Shown: positions 7,738 to 16,699 of the stretch, one piece after another | Layout: each line of letters opens with the position of its first letter | Position numbering within the stretch: the stretch's first letter is position 1 | Assembly: GCA_902790595.1 (NCBI GenBank) | Contig: CADASL010000006.1 | Span: 62,001-126,000 of the forward strand | From: an uncultured Bacteroidales bacterium | GTDB lineage: Bacteria; Bacteroidota; Bacteroidia; Bacteroidales; SZUA-534 | DNA: 64,000 nt | Direction: 5' to 3' | The notes under the pieces: generated by a model | What the model saw: the letters and a program-made list of their open reading frames with translations, nothing else | The model's database searches: none | Told to the model about the DNA's origin: nothing | Translations under genes and position numbers: made by a program

Positions 7738-10700
7738 ATGTATCTGCTTGGTTTTCTGTTAGTATTGTTAGCTCTGATTGCTGTTGCCACCATCTCGCTT
7801 GTGATTTCGAGGCGCAGTCACTCCGATTTTTTCGAGTTGATTGAAACGCACCTTTCCACAACAAAATCTGAATGGCTGGTTTACTACACGCGGAAAGACC
7901 GGATGGTGTGCACCACTAATGCCGAATCGAATTTTAACAACTACACACTCAACCAGTTCGTTTACAGTTTCGCCGACAGCCAGGTGCTTCTCGATATTTT
8001 CCAGAGAATGAAAGGCGGCGAACTTAAGATGCGGAGCTTTGTCGGTACTAACACCAAGGGCGACAGGTATTTCACACTCAATTTGAAAGCCGAGATGTTT
8101 TTGGGAAACCTGCATCACGTCAACATTATTTTGACTGAGGAATCCGTCAACACCGCGCCGGCCAAGCATTTGTCGTTCTCAAACTTCCGTTCGATGTTCG
8201 ATTTGGTGTCTGCCGGATTTGTGATTTGCGAGATGGATGGAACAATCATCGATTTCAATAAGGCCACGGCCAGCATATTCGGCATTCCAAACAAGGAGGC
8301 GTTCCTCTCGCACAAGTTCAAAATCTACGACGGCCCGTACTACACAGGTCCGCAGCCAGGTGCCGAGATAACCAACAACGGGGCGTTGTACATTGCCAAT
8401 GTTGATATGTCGAAGACCTCACACCGATTTTTCGGACGCACCGGTTTGGCCTCGCTCGCTGCCCGATATTACAAGATGAACGATGATGGCAAGGACTATA
8501 TCGTGGTCATAATCACCGATTTGTCGAATCGTGGCAACCCCGAGTTCGTCACCTTGCTCGACGAGCAGCAGACCATATTGAAGGTTTCGTCAGTTGGTTA
8601 TGCCATCTACAATCTCGATGGTGTGCTGGAGTACGCTAACGACGCGTTTTTCAATATTATAGGTGTCAGGAATCCGGATGTTTATATGAGCCGCAGTCGC
8701 TCAATTTTCGACTCGCCCGTGCTGCCCGACGATTTCAAGCGCGCCATTATGAAAAACGAGATGACCGAAACGGTTGTCCATTTTGCGATTACCGACGAGG
8801 TTCGCGAATATTACAATTCCATTTATAGCGGCACTCTCGACCTGAAATTCCAGTGCCGCCGTGTGCTCTCGGCCGATGGCTCGAAACTGAGTTACGTACT
8901 GTGTATCACCGATATAACCGAAGACGAGCACAAGCGTCGCACAATTGCCGAGCTCGACAAGGACAAGGAGATGCTGATGCGCACCGCCGGCATATCAACC
9001 TGGAATTTGAATCTGCAAACAGGTGTGCGTGAGCAAGTTAGCGGCATAACCATCTTCCCCGAGAATACAACTCACGACCAGCTTGTGGCCAATATTCACC
9101 CAAGCGATGCGAATCTGTTCCGGGTCATTTTCAACTCGCTGCGCGGAGGCACGTTGAAGGAGTCGCGTAACGTGTTCAGAATGAAGAAGAATGCCGCCGA
9201 TTCTCAATATTCCTACTTCGAGGTTTCGCTTGTGGCGAGAGACGAGAACGGCGTGGTGAACAAAATTGGTTGCGCTGTGCGCGATGTTACCAGCCAGGCG
9301 CTCTACAAGCAGTCGTTGGAGCAGACCAAAATCCGCACGCAGCTCACAATGCAGGAGTCCGACCTTATGCAGCTCGATTTCGACGCCGAGACCGACATCC
9401 TCACGCTTTACCAGACCGAGGGATTCCTCGACGCCGGGGCAGTGCCTATCAAGTCGCTGGTTGAGTTTGTGCACCCCGACGACTTGCAGATGATGAAGGA
9501 TTTGGTGAACCGGATGCGCTCGCACGAGGATTTCACGCAAACCGTCTATCTGCGGCTGAAAAACAGTCACAAGCCGGGCGAGTGGTACAACTTGCAGATG
9601 TTTGTGATTCCGATGCTGCGCACTCCGCAGGGCAAGGTGAGCGTCTATACAGGTCTTGTCCGCGACAACACGCGCTGGATAAAACTGATGCAGCAGCAGG
9701 AAGAAAACAATATGATGATCAACACTTTCATCAATATGGTGCCCTGTCTGTTCTATATGAAAGATGTTGATAACGATTTGCGCTATGTGCTTGTCAATGA
9801 GCAGGCTTACAAATGGCCCAGCGTTGACCGCGATAAAATTATCGGTCACACCGATGCCGAGGCCTTCAGCAACATCGATGCCTTCGACATTGAGCTGGAG
9901 CGCGCTCACGACTTGGAAACCATTGAAAAAGGTTACCTCGAGTATGACATAACCGTTGAAATGAACGATGAGAAACGCACCTGGCACAACATCCGTTCAG
10001 TAATCAAAACCCCGACCGGCCACCGCTATCTGCTTTCGGTCTCGCTCGACGTGTCGCAGCTGCACACCAACATCGCCAAACTCGAAATGAACATCAAGGA
10101 GACAGAGAAACTGAACAATATGCTTTCTACGTTCATCAATTCGGTTCCTTGCCAGTTCTTTATGAAGAGCGTCGATAACAATATGTCTTACGTGATGGTG
10201 AACGACAAGTTCTGCCAGATGACCAATATGAAACGTGAGGATATTATCGGATTTAACGATGCTGAACTTGTTCATAATGAGCTTCTTGAAAAGATTCAGG
10301 AGTCTGACCGACTGGCTGTTGAGCAGGGCAATTACAGCTACAACCTCTCGGGCAACCAGGTGGGCAACAGCGTTTATAACGTCCACAAAACCAAGCTGTC
10401 GCTCGATGGTCACACCTACATTCTGGCCACCGCACTCGATGTGACGCAGCTGGCCGAGACACTTGAGGCGCTCAAAAAGGCCAAGGTTAAAGCCGAAGAG
10501 TCGGACAAGCTGAAGTCGGCGTTCCTTGCCAATATGAGCCACGAAATCCGCACTCCGCTCAACGCCATTGTTGGCTTCTCCGAGCTGCTCACCACCACCG
10601 ACGACCCCGTGCGCCGCGCCACCTACAGCCAGTACGTGTCGTCGAACAGCGAGCTTTTGCTGGGGCTGATTAGTGATATTCTCGATGTCTCGAAGTTCGA

Positions 10701-11583
10701 GGCCGGATATGTCAATTTCAAGTACGAACAATTTAACATATCTGCCTTGTTCCAAGAGATTTACGACACATTCCAAAAGAAAATCAAACCCGATGTGCTG
10801 TTTTTGTGCGACCTTAAAAACCGCGAGTGCGTTGTTGAGTTCGACAAAAATCGTACAGCACAGATTATCAATAATTTCATCACCAACTCGAACAAATACA
10901 CCAAAGAGGGATTCATCAAATTCGGTTACGTGTGCGTTGACGGCGGAGTGCGCATTTTTGTGCAGGACACCGGCATCGGCATCGCCGACGACAAGAAGTC
11001 GAAGGTGTTCAACCGGTTTGAGAAACTCGACTCGTTTGCGCAGGGCACCGGTCTGGGGCTTTCCATATGCAAGTCGATTGCCGAAGCCGCCGGCGGCAAA
11101 GTCGGATTTGATTCGATTGAAGGCAAGGGCTCCACATTCTGGGCCTGGATTCCAATGAATATTATCAGTCAAGACACCCCGCAAACCGCGTCGGAAGGCG
11201 ACCTTTCGGAAACGGTGCCCGGATTGAAGAGTGTGAACATTCTGGTGGCGGAAGACAACGACAGCAATTATATTCTGGTTGAGACAATGCTTGCCGGGCA
11301 CGCTCTTGAACGGGCGCGAAACGGCCGGGAGGCTGTTGCTAAGGCGCAGTCGAAGCGGTACGCGGTTATTCTGATGGACATCAGGATGCCCGAAATGGAC
11401 GGCCTTGAAGCCACGCGCCAAATCCGCAAGTTCGATGCTGAAATTCCGATTGTGGCGCTCACCGCCAACTCGTTCGACTCGGACCGCGATGCCGCGCTCG
11501 AAGCCGGTTGCACGGCCTATCTGGCAAAACCTGTCCGCCAAAAAGACTTGACAAGCTTATTGGTAAAACTTGTAAATAATTGA
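7738..11583 (+). CDS. Hybrid sensor histidine kinase/response regulator with five to six PAS domains
   Basis: A 1281-aa one-protein phosphorelay. The ATG at 7738 is used; a TTG lies 3 bp upstream. Residues 1-22 form one transmembrane helix. PAS-like modules begin near 145 (FDLVSAGFVICEMDGTIIDF), 280 (VSSVGYAIYNLDGVLEYAN), 410, 535, 665 (INMVPCLFYMKDVDNDLRY) and 800 (INSVPCQFFMKSVDNNMSY); the last two look like a duplication. HisKA has NMSHEIRTPLNAIVGF (phospho-His), HATPase has NNFITNSNKYT, DTGIGI and GTGLGLSI, and the C-terminal receiver has VAEDNDSN, MDIRMPEMDG (phospho-Asp) and a Lys in AKPVRQ. There is no DNA-binding domain, so output must go through another protein. Signal unknown. Confidence 0.93.
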   Translation: MYLLGFLLVLLALIAVATISLVISRRSHSDFFELIETHLSTTKSEWLVYYTRKDRMVCTTNAESNFNNYTLNQFVYSFADSQVLLDIFQRMKGGELKMRSFVGTNTKGDRYFTLNLKAEMFLGNLHHVNIILTEESVNTAPAKHLSFSNFRSMFDLVSAGFVICEMDGTIIDFNKATASIFGIPNKEAFLSHKFKIYDGPYYTGPQPGAEITNNGALYIANVDMSKTSHRFFGRTGLASLAARYYKMNDDGKDYIVVIITDLSNRGNPEFVTLLDEQQTILKVSSVGYAIYNLDGVLEYANDAFFNIIGVRNPDVYMSRSRSIFDSPVLPDDFKRAIMKNEMTETVVHFAITDEVREYYNSIYSGTLDLKFQCRRVLSADGSKLSYVLCITDITEDEHKRRTIAELDKDKEMLMRTAGISTWNLNLQTGVREQVSGITIFPENTTHDQLVANIHPSDANLFRVIFNSLRGGTLKESRNVFRMKKNAADSQYSYFEVSLVARDENGVVNKIGCAVRDVTSQALYKQSLEQTKIRTQLTMQESDLMQLDFDAETDILTLYQTEGFLDAGAVPIKSLVEFVHPDDLQMMKDLVNRMRSHEDFTQTVYLRLKNSHKPGEWYNLQMFVIPMLRTPQGKVSVYTGLVRDNTRWIKLMQQQEENNMMINTFINMVPCLFYMKDVDNDLRYVLVNEQAYKWPSVDRDKIIGHTDAEAFSNIDAFDIELERAHDLETIEKGYLEYDITVEMNDEKRTWHNIRSVIKTPTGHRYLLSVSLDVSQLHTNIAKLEMNIKETEKLNNMLSTFINSVPCQFFMKSVDNNMSYVMVNDKFCQMTNMKREDIIGFNDAELVHNELLEKIQESDRLAVEQGNYSYNLSGNQVGNSVYNVHKTKLSLDGHTYILATALDVTQLAETLEALKKAKVKAEESDKLKSAFLANMSHEIRTPLNAIVGFSELLTTTDDPVRRATYSQYVSSNSELLLGLISDILDVSKFEAGYVNFKYEQFNISALFQEIYDTFQKKIKPDVLFLCDLKNRECVVEFDKNRTAQIINNFITNSNKYTKEGFIKFGYVCVDGGVRIFVQDTGIGIADDKKSKVFNRFEKLDSFAQGTGLGLSICKSIAEAAGGKVGFDSIEGKGSTFWAWIPMNIISQDTPQTASEGDLSETVPGLKSVNILVAEDNDSNYILVETMLAGHALERARNGREAVAKAQSKRYAVILMDIRMPEMDGLEATRQIRKFDAEIPIVALTANSFDSDRDAALEAGCTAYLAKPVRQKDLTSLLVKLVNN

Positions 11584-11607
11584 ATTTTAAATAATCAAAA
11601 ATCAAAC

Positions 11608-11623
11608 CCCGATAGCTATCGGG
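11608..11623. repeat. Perfect palindrome in an intergenic AATCAAA tract
   Basis: CCCGATAGCTATCGGG is a perfect 16-bp palindrome flanked on both sides by AATCAAA heptads. A near copy, CCCGACAGCTATCGGG, lies at 34210-34225. It has no T run and so is not a typical terminator. Confidence 0.85.
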
Positions 11624-11643
11624 ACAAAAATCAAAAATCAAAA

Positions 11644-11946
11644 ATGGTAAAACACGTTATTCTCTGGCAGCTGAAAGACGAACTTTCAGCAGAACAAAAA
11701 GCAGCCGTGAAGGCTGAAATCAAAAAAGGTTTGGAAGGTTTGGCCGGCAAGGTGCCTGGGCTTCTGGAAATCAAAGTGAACATCAACGGTCTGCCAACAT
11801 CGAACGCCGACCTGATGCTCGACTCGACTCTCGAGAGTTTTGACGCCCTGAAAGGTTACGCCGTGCATCCGGCTCACGTGGCTGTGGCTGACGGCTCGGT
11901 GCGCCCGAACACAAAGCTGCGCGTCTGCCTTGACTACGAAATTTGA
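11644..11946 (+). CDS. Dabb (stress-responsive A/B barrel) domain protein
   Basis: A 100-aa protein that fits a single dimeric alpha/beta-barrel domain: MVKHVILWQLKDELS at the start, then GKVPGLLEIKVNIN, SFDALKGYAVHPAHV and a C-terminal RVCLDYEI. The pattern VKHVVLW...Y..HP.H is characteristic of the Dabb family. Function is poorly known; some members are stress-induced or act as small enzymes. It follows the hybrid kinase by 60 bp, the gap being filled with AATCAAA repeats and a palindrome. Confidence 0.9.
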   Translation: MVKHVILWQLKDELSAEQKAAVKAEIKKGLEGLAGKVPGLLEIKVNINGLPTSNADLMLDSTLESFDALKGYAVHPAHVAVADGSVRPNTKLRVCLDYEI

Positions 11947-12057
11947 CGCAGTTTGTCGGAAAACATTGGTAATTGGTCGATTAAATTGCTGAAAGACGCA
12001 TCGGCCTATTGCTATAATAGTTTGTAATATTGTATTTTGCGAAAAAAAAGTAGACGT

Positions 12058-13536
12058 ATGTTACGCAAAATCCGCATCTCGCTGGCAGTGGTGTTCTACA
12101 CACTGATTACGCTTTTGTTCCTTGATTTTACAGGGACAATTCACACCTATTTCGGCTGGATGGCCGACATTCAGTTTGTTCCGGCGCTGCTGGCGCTCAA
12201 CGTTGGCGTGGTGGTGGCATTGCTTGTGCTCACTTTCCTGTTCGGGCGCGTCTATTGCTCTGTCATCTGTCCGCTTGGCGTGATGCAGGATGTGGTGGCG
12301 TTTTTCGGCAAAAAAAGCAAGAAAAACCGCTATTCGTTTTCGCCTGAGCGCAAATGGCTGCGTTACAGCGTGTTGGTGATATTCTTGGCAACGATTTTGG
12401 CGCCGGGTGTAGGTTTTATTGCTCATCTGGTGGCGCCATACAGCGCTTACGGACGCATTGCCAACAACTTGTTTGCGCCTGTCTATCAGTTTGGAAACAA
12501 TGTTTTGGCCTACTTTGCCGAACGCGCAGGCAGCTATGCTTTCTATACTGTTGATGTGTGGATTAAAAGCCTGACAACCTTTGCGATAGCTGCCGTAACC
12601 TTTGTGCTGATTGCCGTTTTGGCGTGGCGTGGTGGTCGCACTTGGTGCAACACTGTTTGCCCTGTGGGTACAATCTTGGGCTTTTTTGCAAAATACTCGC
12701 TTTACAAGCCGGTTGTCGATACCACAAAATGCAACTCGTGCGGCTTGTGCGGCCGAAACTGCAAGGCTTCGTGCATCAACTCGAAAGAGCACACGATTGA
12801 TTACAGCCGCTGCGTGGCTTGCTTCGACTGCATCGACAAGTGCAATAAGGGGGCTATCAGTTATAAATTGCGTTCAGTGGCACAACCTACTGAAGATAAG
12901 GGTGTTGATAAATCGAAACGCGCGTTCCTGACCACATCGGCACTGATTGTGGCCGGCGCCACAGTGAAGGCGCAAGAGAAAAAGGTTGATGGCGGATTGG
13001 CTGCAATCATCGACCGTCAGGCACCCAACCGCAAAACGGTGCCGAAACCCGCAGGCTCGCTGAGCATTAAGCATTTCACTGACCATTGCACGGCTTGTCA
13101 GCTTTGCGTGTCGGCCTGCCCGAATCAGGTTTTGGTGCCGTCGTCTGACATTGAGCACTTGATGCAACCCGAAATGTCGTTTGAGCGCGGTTACTGCCGC
13201 CCAGAGTGCGTCAAATGCTCAACCGTATGCCCAGCCGATGCCATCAAACCAATCGATACTGCCGAAAAATCTTCGATATCAGTTGGTTATGCCGTTTGGC
13301 TGCGCGAAAATTGCGTGGTTGTGACCGATGGCGTAAGTTGTGGCAACTGCGCGACTCATTGTCCGGTTGGCGCAATTCAGATGATGCCGGAAAACCCCGA
13401 CCAATACGGCTCGCGCAAGATTCCGGTCATTAATCCCGAACGCTGCATTGGCTGTGGTGCGTGCGAGTATCTGTGTCCGGCACGTCCGTTGGGCGCCATC
13501 TACGTCGAAGGTCGCGAAGTGCATAACGAGATTTAG
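12058..13536 (+). CDS. Fused NapH/NapG-like polyferredoxin membrane protein
   Basis: A 492-aa electron-transfer protein, starting at ATG 12058 rather than TTG 12037. The N-terminal half is NapH-like: about four transmembrane helices with two CP motifs (CSVICPLGVMQD and CNTVCPVGTILG), then two 4Fe-4S sets (CNSCGLCGRNCKASC, CVACFDCIDKC). The centre has KRAFLTTSALIVAGATVKAQ, which looks like an internal remnant of a Tat signal, and the C-terminal half is NapG/MauM-like with CTACQLCVSACP, CVKCSTVCP, CGNCATHCP and CIGCGACEYLCP. It likely passes electrons between the quinone pool and a periplasmic or cytosolic partner. No Nap or Mau genes are adjacent. Confidence 0.88.
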   Translation: MLRKIRISLAVVFYTLITLLFLDFTGTIHTYFGWMADIQFVPALLALNVGVVVALLVLTFLFGRVYCSVICPLGVMQDVVAFFGKKSKKNRYSFSPERKWLRYSVLVIFLATILAPGVGFIAHLVAPYSAYGRIANNLFAPVYQFGNNVLAYFAERAGSYAFYTVDVWIKSLTTFAIAAVTFVLIAVLAWRGGRTWCNTVCPVGTILGFFAKYSLYKPVVDTTKCNSCGLCGRNCKASCINSKEHTIDYSRCVACFDCIDKCNKGAISYKLRSVAQPTEDKGVDKSKRAFLTTSALIVAGATVKAQEKKVDGGLAAIIDRQAPNRKTVPKPAGSLSIKHFTDHCTACQLCVSACPNQVLVPSSDIEHLMQPEMSFERGYCRPECVKCSTVCPADAIKPIDTAEKSSISVGYAVWLRENCVVVTDGVSCGNCATHCPVGAIQMMPENPDQYGSRKIPVINPERCIGCGACEYLCPARPLGAIYVEGREVHNEI

Positions 13537-13655
13537 AGGTGAGAGTTTAGAAGTTTAGAGCTTCGCTGTTGAGAAGGTTTAGATTGTAAACTCTCTCAAC
13601 TTTCTAAACATTCTCAACCTTCTTTACTCATTAAACTTTACACTTTACACAAAAC
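13537..13655. repeat. Convergent-gene spacer of two complementary repeat halves
   Basis: The left half (GTTTAGAAGTTTAG, GTTGAGAAGGTTTAG) is C-poor; the right half (TTTCTAAAC, ATTCTCAAC, TTTACAC units of 9 and 7 bp) is G-free. GTTGAGAA and TTTAG on the left are complementary to CTAAAC and TTCTCAAC on the right, so the transcript can fold back, perhaps as a two-way terminator between the polyferredoxin and MFS genes. Confidence 0.7.
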
Positions 13656-14855
13656 TTAACGTAGGCGATTCTTCACAAAATGCTTTCGTGTGAACAGCAG
13701 CAGTGCCGCCACACCCACAACATTCACAGCCAGAGCCGTCCAAAACGCCGCGTGATAGCCGTAGTTCTCGGCCGCGATGCCGCCAATCAGCACGCCGGCG
13801 CCCACACCCACGTCCCACGAAGTGAGTTGCGTCGCGTTGGCTGTGCCGCGTAAACTGTTGGGCGCCAGATTGATAAACATTGTCTGAAAAGCCGGAAACA
13901 TATGCCCGTTGCCAAATCCGATGATGAACGCCGCGCCATAGTAGCCGATGGATGAGTGGACGGCCGCAAAAAGCAGATAGCCGAACATTGACACCAGCAC
14001 GCCGAACGACGCGTTGCGTGTGACTTTCCCGTCGCGAAGCGAGCGGCTGCCCACAATGCGCGCAACGATTAGCCCGCCGGCAAGCAGCATAAAAAACAGT
14101 CCCGTACCGCCGGTAATGCCCAACTCTTCTTTGCCGTAAATGGCTATGTATGTTGATAATACGCCGTACGAGAAAGCGTAGCAGGCCTGCGTTGCCGCTT
14201 CGGGCCAGCCTTTCACCAGAAAAAAGCGGTCGAGCGAGACGGGTGTTTGCGGCCTGACCTGCTCGCGCGGTGCGGTTTTCAGCGTTGAGTTGATGGCAAA
14301 GCCGATGCCGGCGCACACCAACGACAAGGCGAAAAGCACGTCGTAGTTGTGCCAGACGTGAAAAACATAAAGCGCAATGGTGGGGGCAAGGGCAGTGGCA
14401 ATATTGTTGCTAAGTCCGTAGTAACCAATGCCTTCGGCTCGACGCTCGGGGTGCAGCACGTCGATGGCGACGGTGCTGTTGGCCACGGTGGTGGCGCCAA
14501 ACGGCGCGCCGTGCATTGTGCGCACAATGGCGAACATAAGCAGCGAGCCCGCCACAATGTATCCGGCAAAGAAGGCGAAAAACAGAAAATAGCACACCAG
14601 CAGCACCTGCTTGCGCGGAAAACTATCGACCAGAAAACCGCTGAACGGCCTGAAAAGCAGCGCCGTGAGCGTGTAACCCGACAGCACCAGCCCGATGGTG
14701 TCCTTGTCGGTGCCGAAAGTGTCGCTCAGGTAGAGTGGCAGCAGCGGCGCCAGCAGCATAAACGAAAAGAAAATCATAAAGTTGGCGCACCAAATCTTTA
14801 TGTAGTTGGAGTTCCAAAGTTTCGGTTTTGCAGTGTTTGTATCTTGTTGTCCCAT
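13656..14855 (-). CDS. MFS transporter
   Basis: A 399-aa major facilitator with twelve predicted helices. I place the start at ATG 14855 (MGQQDTNTAKPKLWNSNYIK) instead of an in-frame ATG 69 bp upstream, because the extra 23 residues are hydrophilic and unlike the family. The loop 2-3 signature appears as GYTLTALLFRPFSGFLVDSF and the second-half counterpart as AGGLIVARIVGSRSLRDG. Substrate cannot be read from the sequence; drug or sugar efflux are both possible. Convergent with the polyferredoxin gene. Confidence 0.9.
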   Translation of the reverse strand: MGQQDTNTAKPKLWNSNYIKIWCANFMIFFSFMLLAPLLPLYLSDTFGTDKDTIGLVLSGYTLTALLFRPFSGFLVDSFPRKQVLLVCYFLFFAFFAGYIVAGSLLMFAIVRTMHGAPFGATTVANSTVAIDVLHPERRAEGIGYYGLSNNIATALAPTIALYVFHVWHNYDVLFALSLVCAGIGFAINSTLKTAPREQVRPQTPVSLDRFFLVKGWPEAATQACYAFSYGVLSTYIAIYGKEELGITGGTGLFFMLLAGGLIVARIVGSRSLRDGKVTRNASFGVLVSMFGYLLFAAVHSSIGYYGAAFIIGFGNGHMFPAFQTMFINLAPNSLRGTANATQLTSWDVGVGAGVLIGGIAAENYGYHAAFWTALAVNVVGVAALLLFTRKHFVKNRLR

Positions 14856-15324
14856 TGATATTTGCTGATGAAGCGAGCCGATGTTGCGGCAAGCGCTTTC
14901 GCGATGCAAAGGTGGGGAAATCAATCGAGAAAAATCTACTTTTATCGTTTTATATTAGATTGGCGAATTTCAACAAATGTTTTAATCATTAATTTTGTGC
15001 GTCATTTTGGCAAAAAATAAATGCCAAATGATATGAAGAGCGTTTACGCGCACTGACTCGACACTTTCGAACTTCGCAACTTTGAATCCTTAGAGACAGT
15101 AGCAACGAGACGTTTCACCGGATATGATATTACATTTAACCTTGGCACATTGTGCTATAGGTTTTTTGTGTATATGTATTTGCGTGGGCTATCTGCGTTG
15201 CTTATCTCGAGGATGAGGCAATGCGAAGGCCTGAAAGTGTGGGATAAGTAGTGTAAGAATCCTGCGCTTTTCTTTTTATATCAGCAATAATTCGGTTTGG
15301 GATTGCCGACGATGGTACTTGTAA
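14856..15324. other. Intergenic region, boundary of an AT-rich accessory block
   Basis: No convincing gene on either strand. CACCTTTG on the minus strand (14907-14914) is a near match to the -7 box and may drive the MFS gene. The part from about 15040 to 15310 has no heptad repeats, unlike most gaps in the window. A minus-strand frame over 15202-15588 is antisense to the HTH gene and shows no family signs. Confidence 0.5.
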
Positions 15325-15537
15325 ATGCACATTGGCAATCTGATACAAGAAGAACTTAAGCGACAGGGCCGTTCGGTTACCTGGTTTGCGGAGCAACTTT
15401 TCTATACTCGTCCGCACATATATAAGATATTCAGCAAGGCGACTATCGATACAGGATTGCTGCAGCGCATTTCCAGAATACTCAATCACGACTTTTTCCT
15501 GGATTTGTCGAAAGATGACAATGCACAACAAGTGTAA
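15325..15537 (+). CDS. Small HTH (XRE-like) protein of the MHIG type
   Basis: A 70-aa protein starting MHIGNLIQEELKRQGRSVTW, with a helix-turn-helix around residues 15-45 (VTWFAEQLFYTRPHIYKIF) and a C-terminal RISRILNHDFFLDLS. Many Bacteroidota genomes carry near-identical MHIG..I..EL..QGRSVTWFA proteins, often beside mobile or defence genes. It probably binds DNA; target unknown. It opens the AT-rich block that ends with the transposase gene. Confidence 0.82.
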   Translation: MHIGNLIQEELKRQGRSVTWFAEQLFYTRPHIYKIFSKATIDTGLLQRISRILNHDFFLDLSKDDNAQQV

Positions 15538-15605
15538 TCTGATTGGATACAAAATCGTCATATCATTGGCAACGGTGTTGTAAATCAAGACATTAGTGGC
15601 GGGGC

Positions 15606-15613
15606 TATATTTG
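15606..15613 (+). promoter_or_regulatory. -7 box TATATTTG before the 88-aa membrane protein
   Basis: Perfect TAnnTTTG box with only eight bases to the ATG at 15622, implying a leader of a few bases or none. Confidence 0.6.
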
Positions 15614-15621
15614 TCATACTA

Positions 15622-15888
15622 ATGAAAGAGAGAATGAAAAGAACGGCATTGGTTTGTGTAATTGTTGGAATGCTACGATTGTTGGCATATATGATTTTCA
15701 ATGGAATAATGTCGGTCTATTCGGTTACCAAAGTTGAAGTGTTCAAAACTGTGGCAAATGTGTTCGACTTGGAAATATTCAGATTTAGTGTGACAATGTT
15801 GCTTTTTTGGTTTGCAGTGGCAATATGCTATGCTGCTATGATATTTATAGTGAAACAAATGGAATATAGTACAGATAAGGCTTATTGA
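15622..15888 (+). CDS. Small two-helix membrane protein
   Basis: An 88-aa protein with two hydrophobic helices (about residues 9-32 and 55-78) and a short C-terminal tail. Family not recognised. A perfect -7 box lies just upstream, and the DUF3332 gene follows after 38 bp, so the two may be co-transcribed. The coding sequence is AT-rich. Confidence 0.6.
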   Translation: MKERMKRTALVCVIVGMLRLLAYMIFNGIMSVYSVTKVEVFKTVANVFDLEIFRFSVTMLLFWFAVAICYAAMIFIVKQMEYSTDKAY

Positions 15889-15926
15889 CTTATTAATTAA
15901 TTATTAATCAATTAAATTTTAATTTT

Positions 15927-16472
15927 ATGAAACACAAAATTTTTAATGGAGTAACAGCGATGATTATTGCTTCTTCGGTTCTTTTTAGCTCTTGTGTCGG
16001 TTCATTCACTATGAGCAATACAGTCCTTAAGTGGAATAATAAAGTAGGTGGCAAATTCGTAAATGAGTTGGTATTTATTGTTTTTAACATTGTACCAGTT
16101 TATGGGGTTTCTCTTTTTATTGATGCCGTAGTTTTGAACACTATCGAATTTTGGACAGGTAGCAATCCGATGGCACAGATTGACAAAACAGTTGAGGGCG
16201 AAAACGGAACTTATACAGTTAAAAGTAACGAAAACGGCTATACTATTACCGATGTCAATACAGGTGCAGTAACACTTCTCAACTACAACAATAACACTTG
16301 CACTTGGTCTGCAACAGTCAACGGCACCACCATTGATTTCCTAACATTTGTTGACGGAAATCACGTAAAAGTGTGTGGTTCAGAAAACACCATTGAATTA
16401 TCGGAAAATGGTGTTATGTCATATAAACAACAATTACGGAATATGTATCCGGATTTTGCATTGGCTTATTAA
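15927..16472 (+). CDS. DUF3332 family lipoprotein
   Basis: A 181-aa secreted protein with MKHKIFNGVTAMIIASSVLF then a lipobox SSC. The core NTVLKWNNKVGGKFVNELVF, IVPVYGVSLFIDAVVLNTIE and FWTGSNP match the conserved signature of DUF3332. The C-terminal part is a beta-rich stretch (GTYTVKSNENGYTITDVNTG). Function unknown for the family. Confidence 0.85.
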   Translation: MKHKIFNGVTAMIIASSVLFSSCVGSFTMSNTVLKWNNKVGGKFVNELVFIVFNIVPVYGVSLFIDAVVLNTIEFWTGSNPMAQIDKTVEGENGTYTVKSNENGYTITDVNTGAVTLLNYNNNTCTWSATVNGTTIDFLTFVDGNHVKVCGSENTIELSENGVMSYKQQLRNMYPDFALAY

Positions 16473-16570
16473 TCTGAACGATTTCAAAAAAAGGAAAAGA
16501 GTATTTTGAAATTGGAAAGAAATAAAAAAGAGAAAAACCTTTTATTTTCATAAAATACCCTTTGGGGTGT

Positions 16571-16608
16571 CAGCCTGCGGTGGTTTAATCCGCAGGCTGT
16601 TTTTTTTG
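16571..16608 (+). terminator. Perfect 10-bp hairpin with T run upstream of the transposase gene
   Basis: CAGCCTGCGG (16571-16580), loop TGGTTTAAT, CCGCAGGCTG (16590-16599), then nine T. It works as a terminator for the DUF3332 transcript. Because it sits just upstream of a Y1-type transposase, it could also be a transposase-recognised palindrome. Confidence 0.85.
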
Positions 16609-16699
16609 TGAGAGTTTGCATAATTATTCCATTTGTGATGAAAAAAACATACTTTTCCCCATCTTTGTTGGAAACGAGCGAGTAATAAGGAAAAAGAAA

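Noticed and set aside
9997..11541. Long minus-strand open frame (514 codons) inside the hybrid kinase gene
   Set aside because: It is antisense to well-conserved HisKA, HATPase and receiver domains and shows no family motif; GC-rich codon use creates such frames.
13645..14316. Second minus-strand frame over the MFS gene
   Set aside because: Shifted frame of the transporter, rich in Arg and His with no domain.
15040..15310. Possible structured RNA upstream of the HTH gene
   Set aside because: Some short pairings can be drawn but no long stem, promoter and terminator set, or known RNA pattern was found.
15202..15588. Minus-strand frame of 128 codons
   Set aside because: Antisense to the recognised MHIG-type HTH gene; no start context or family pattern.
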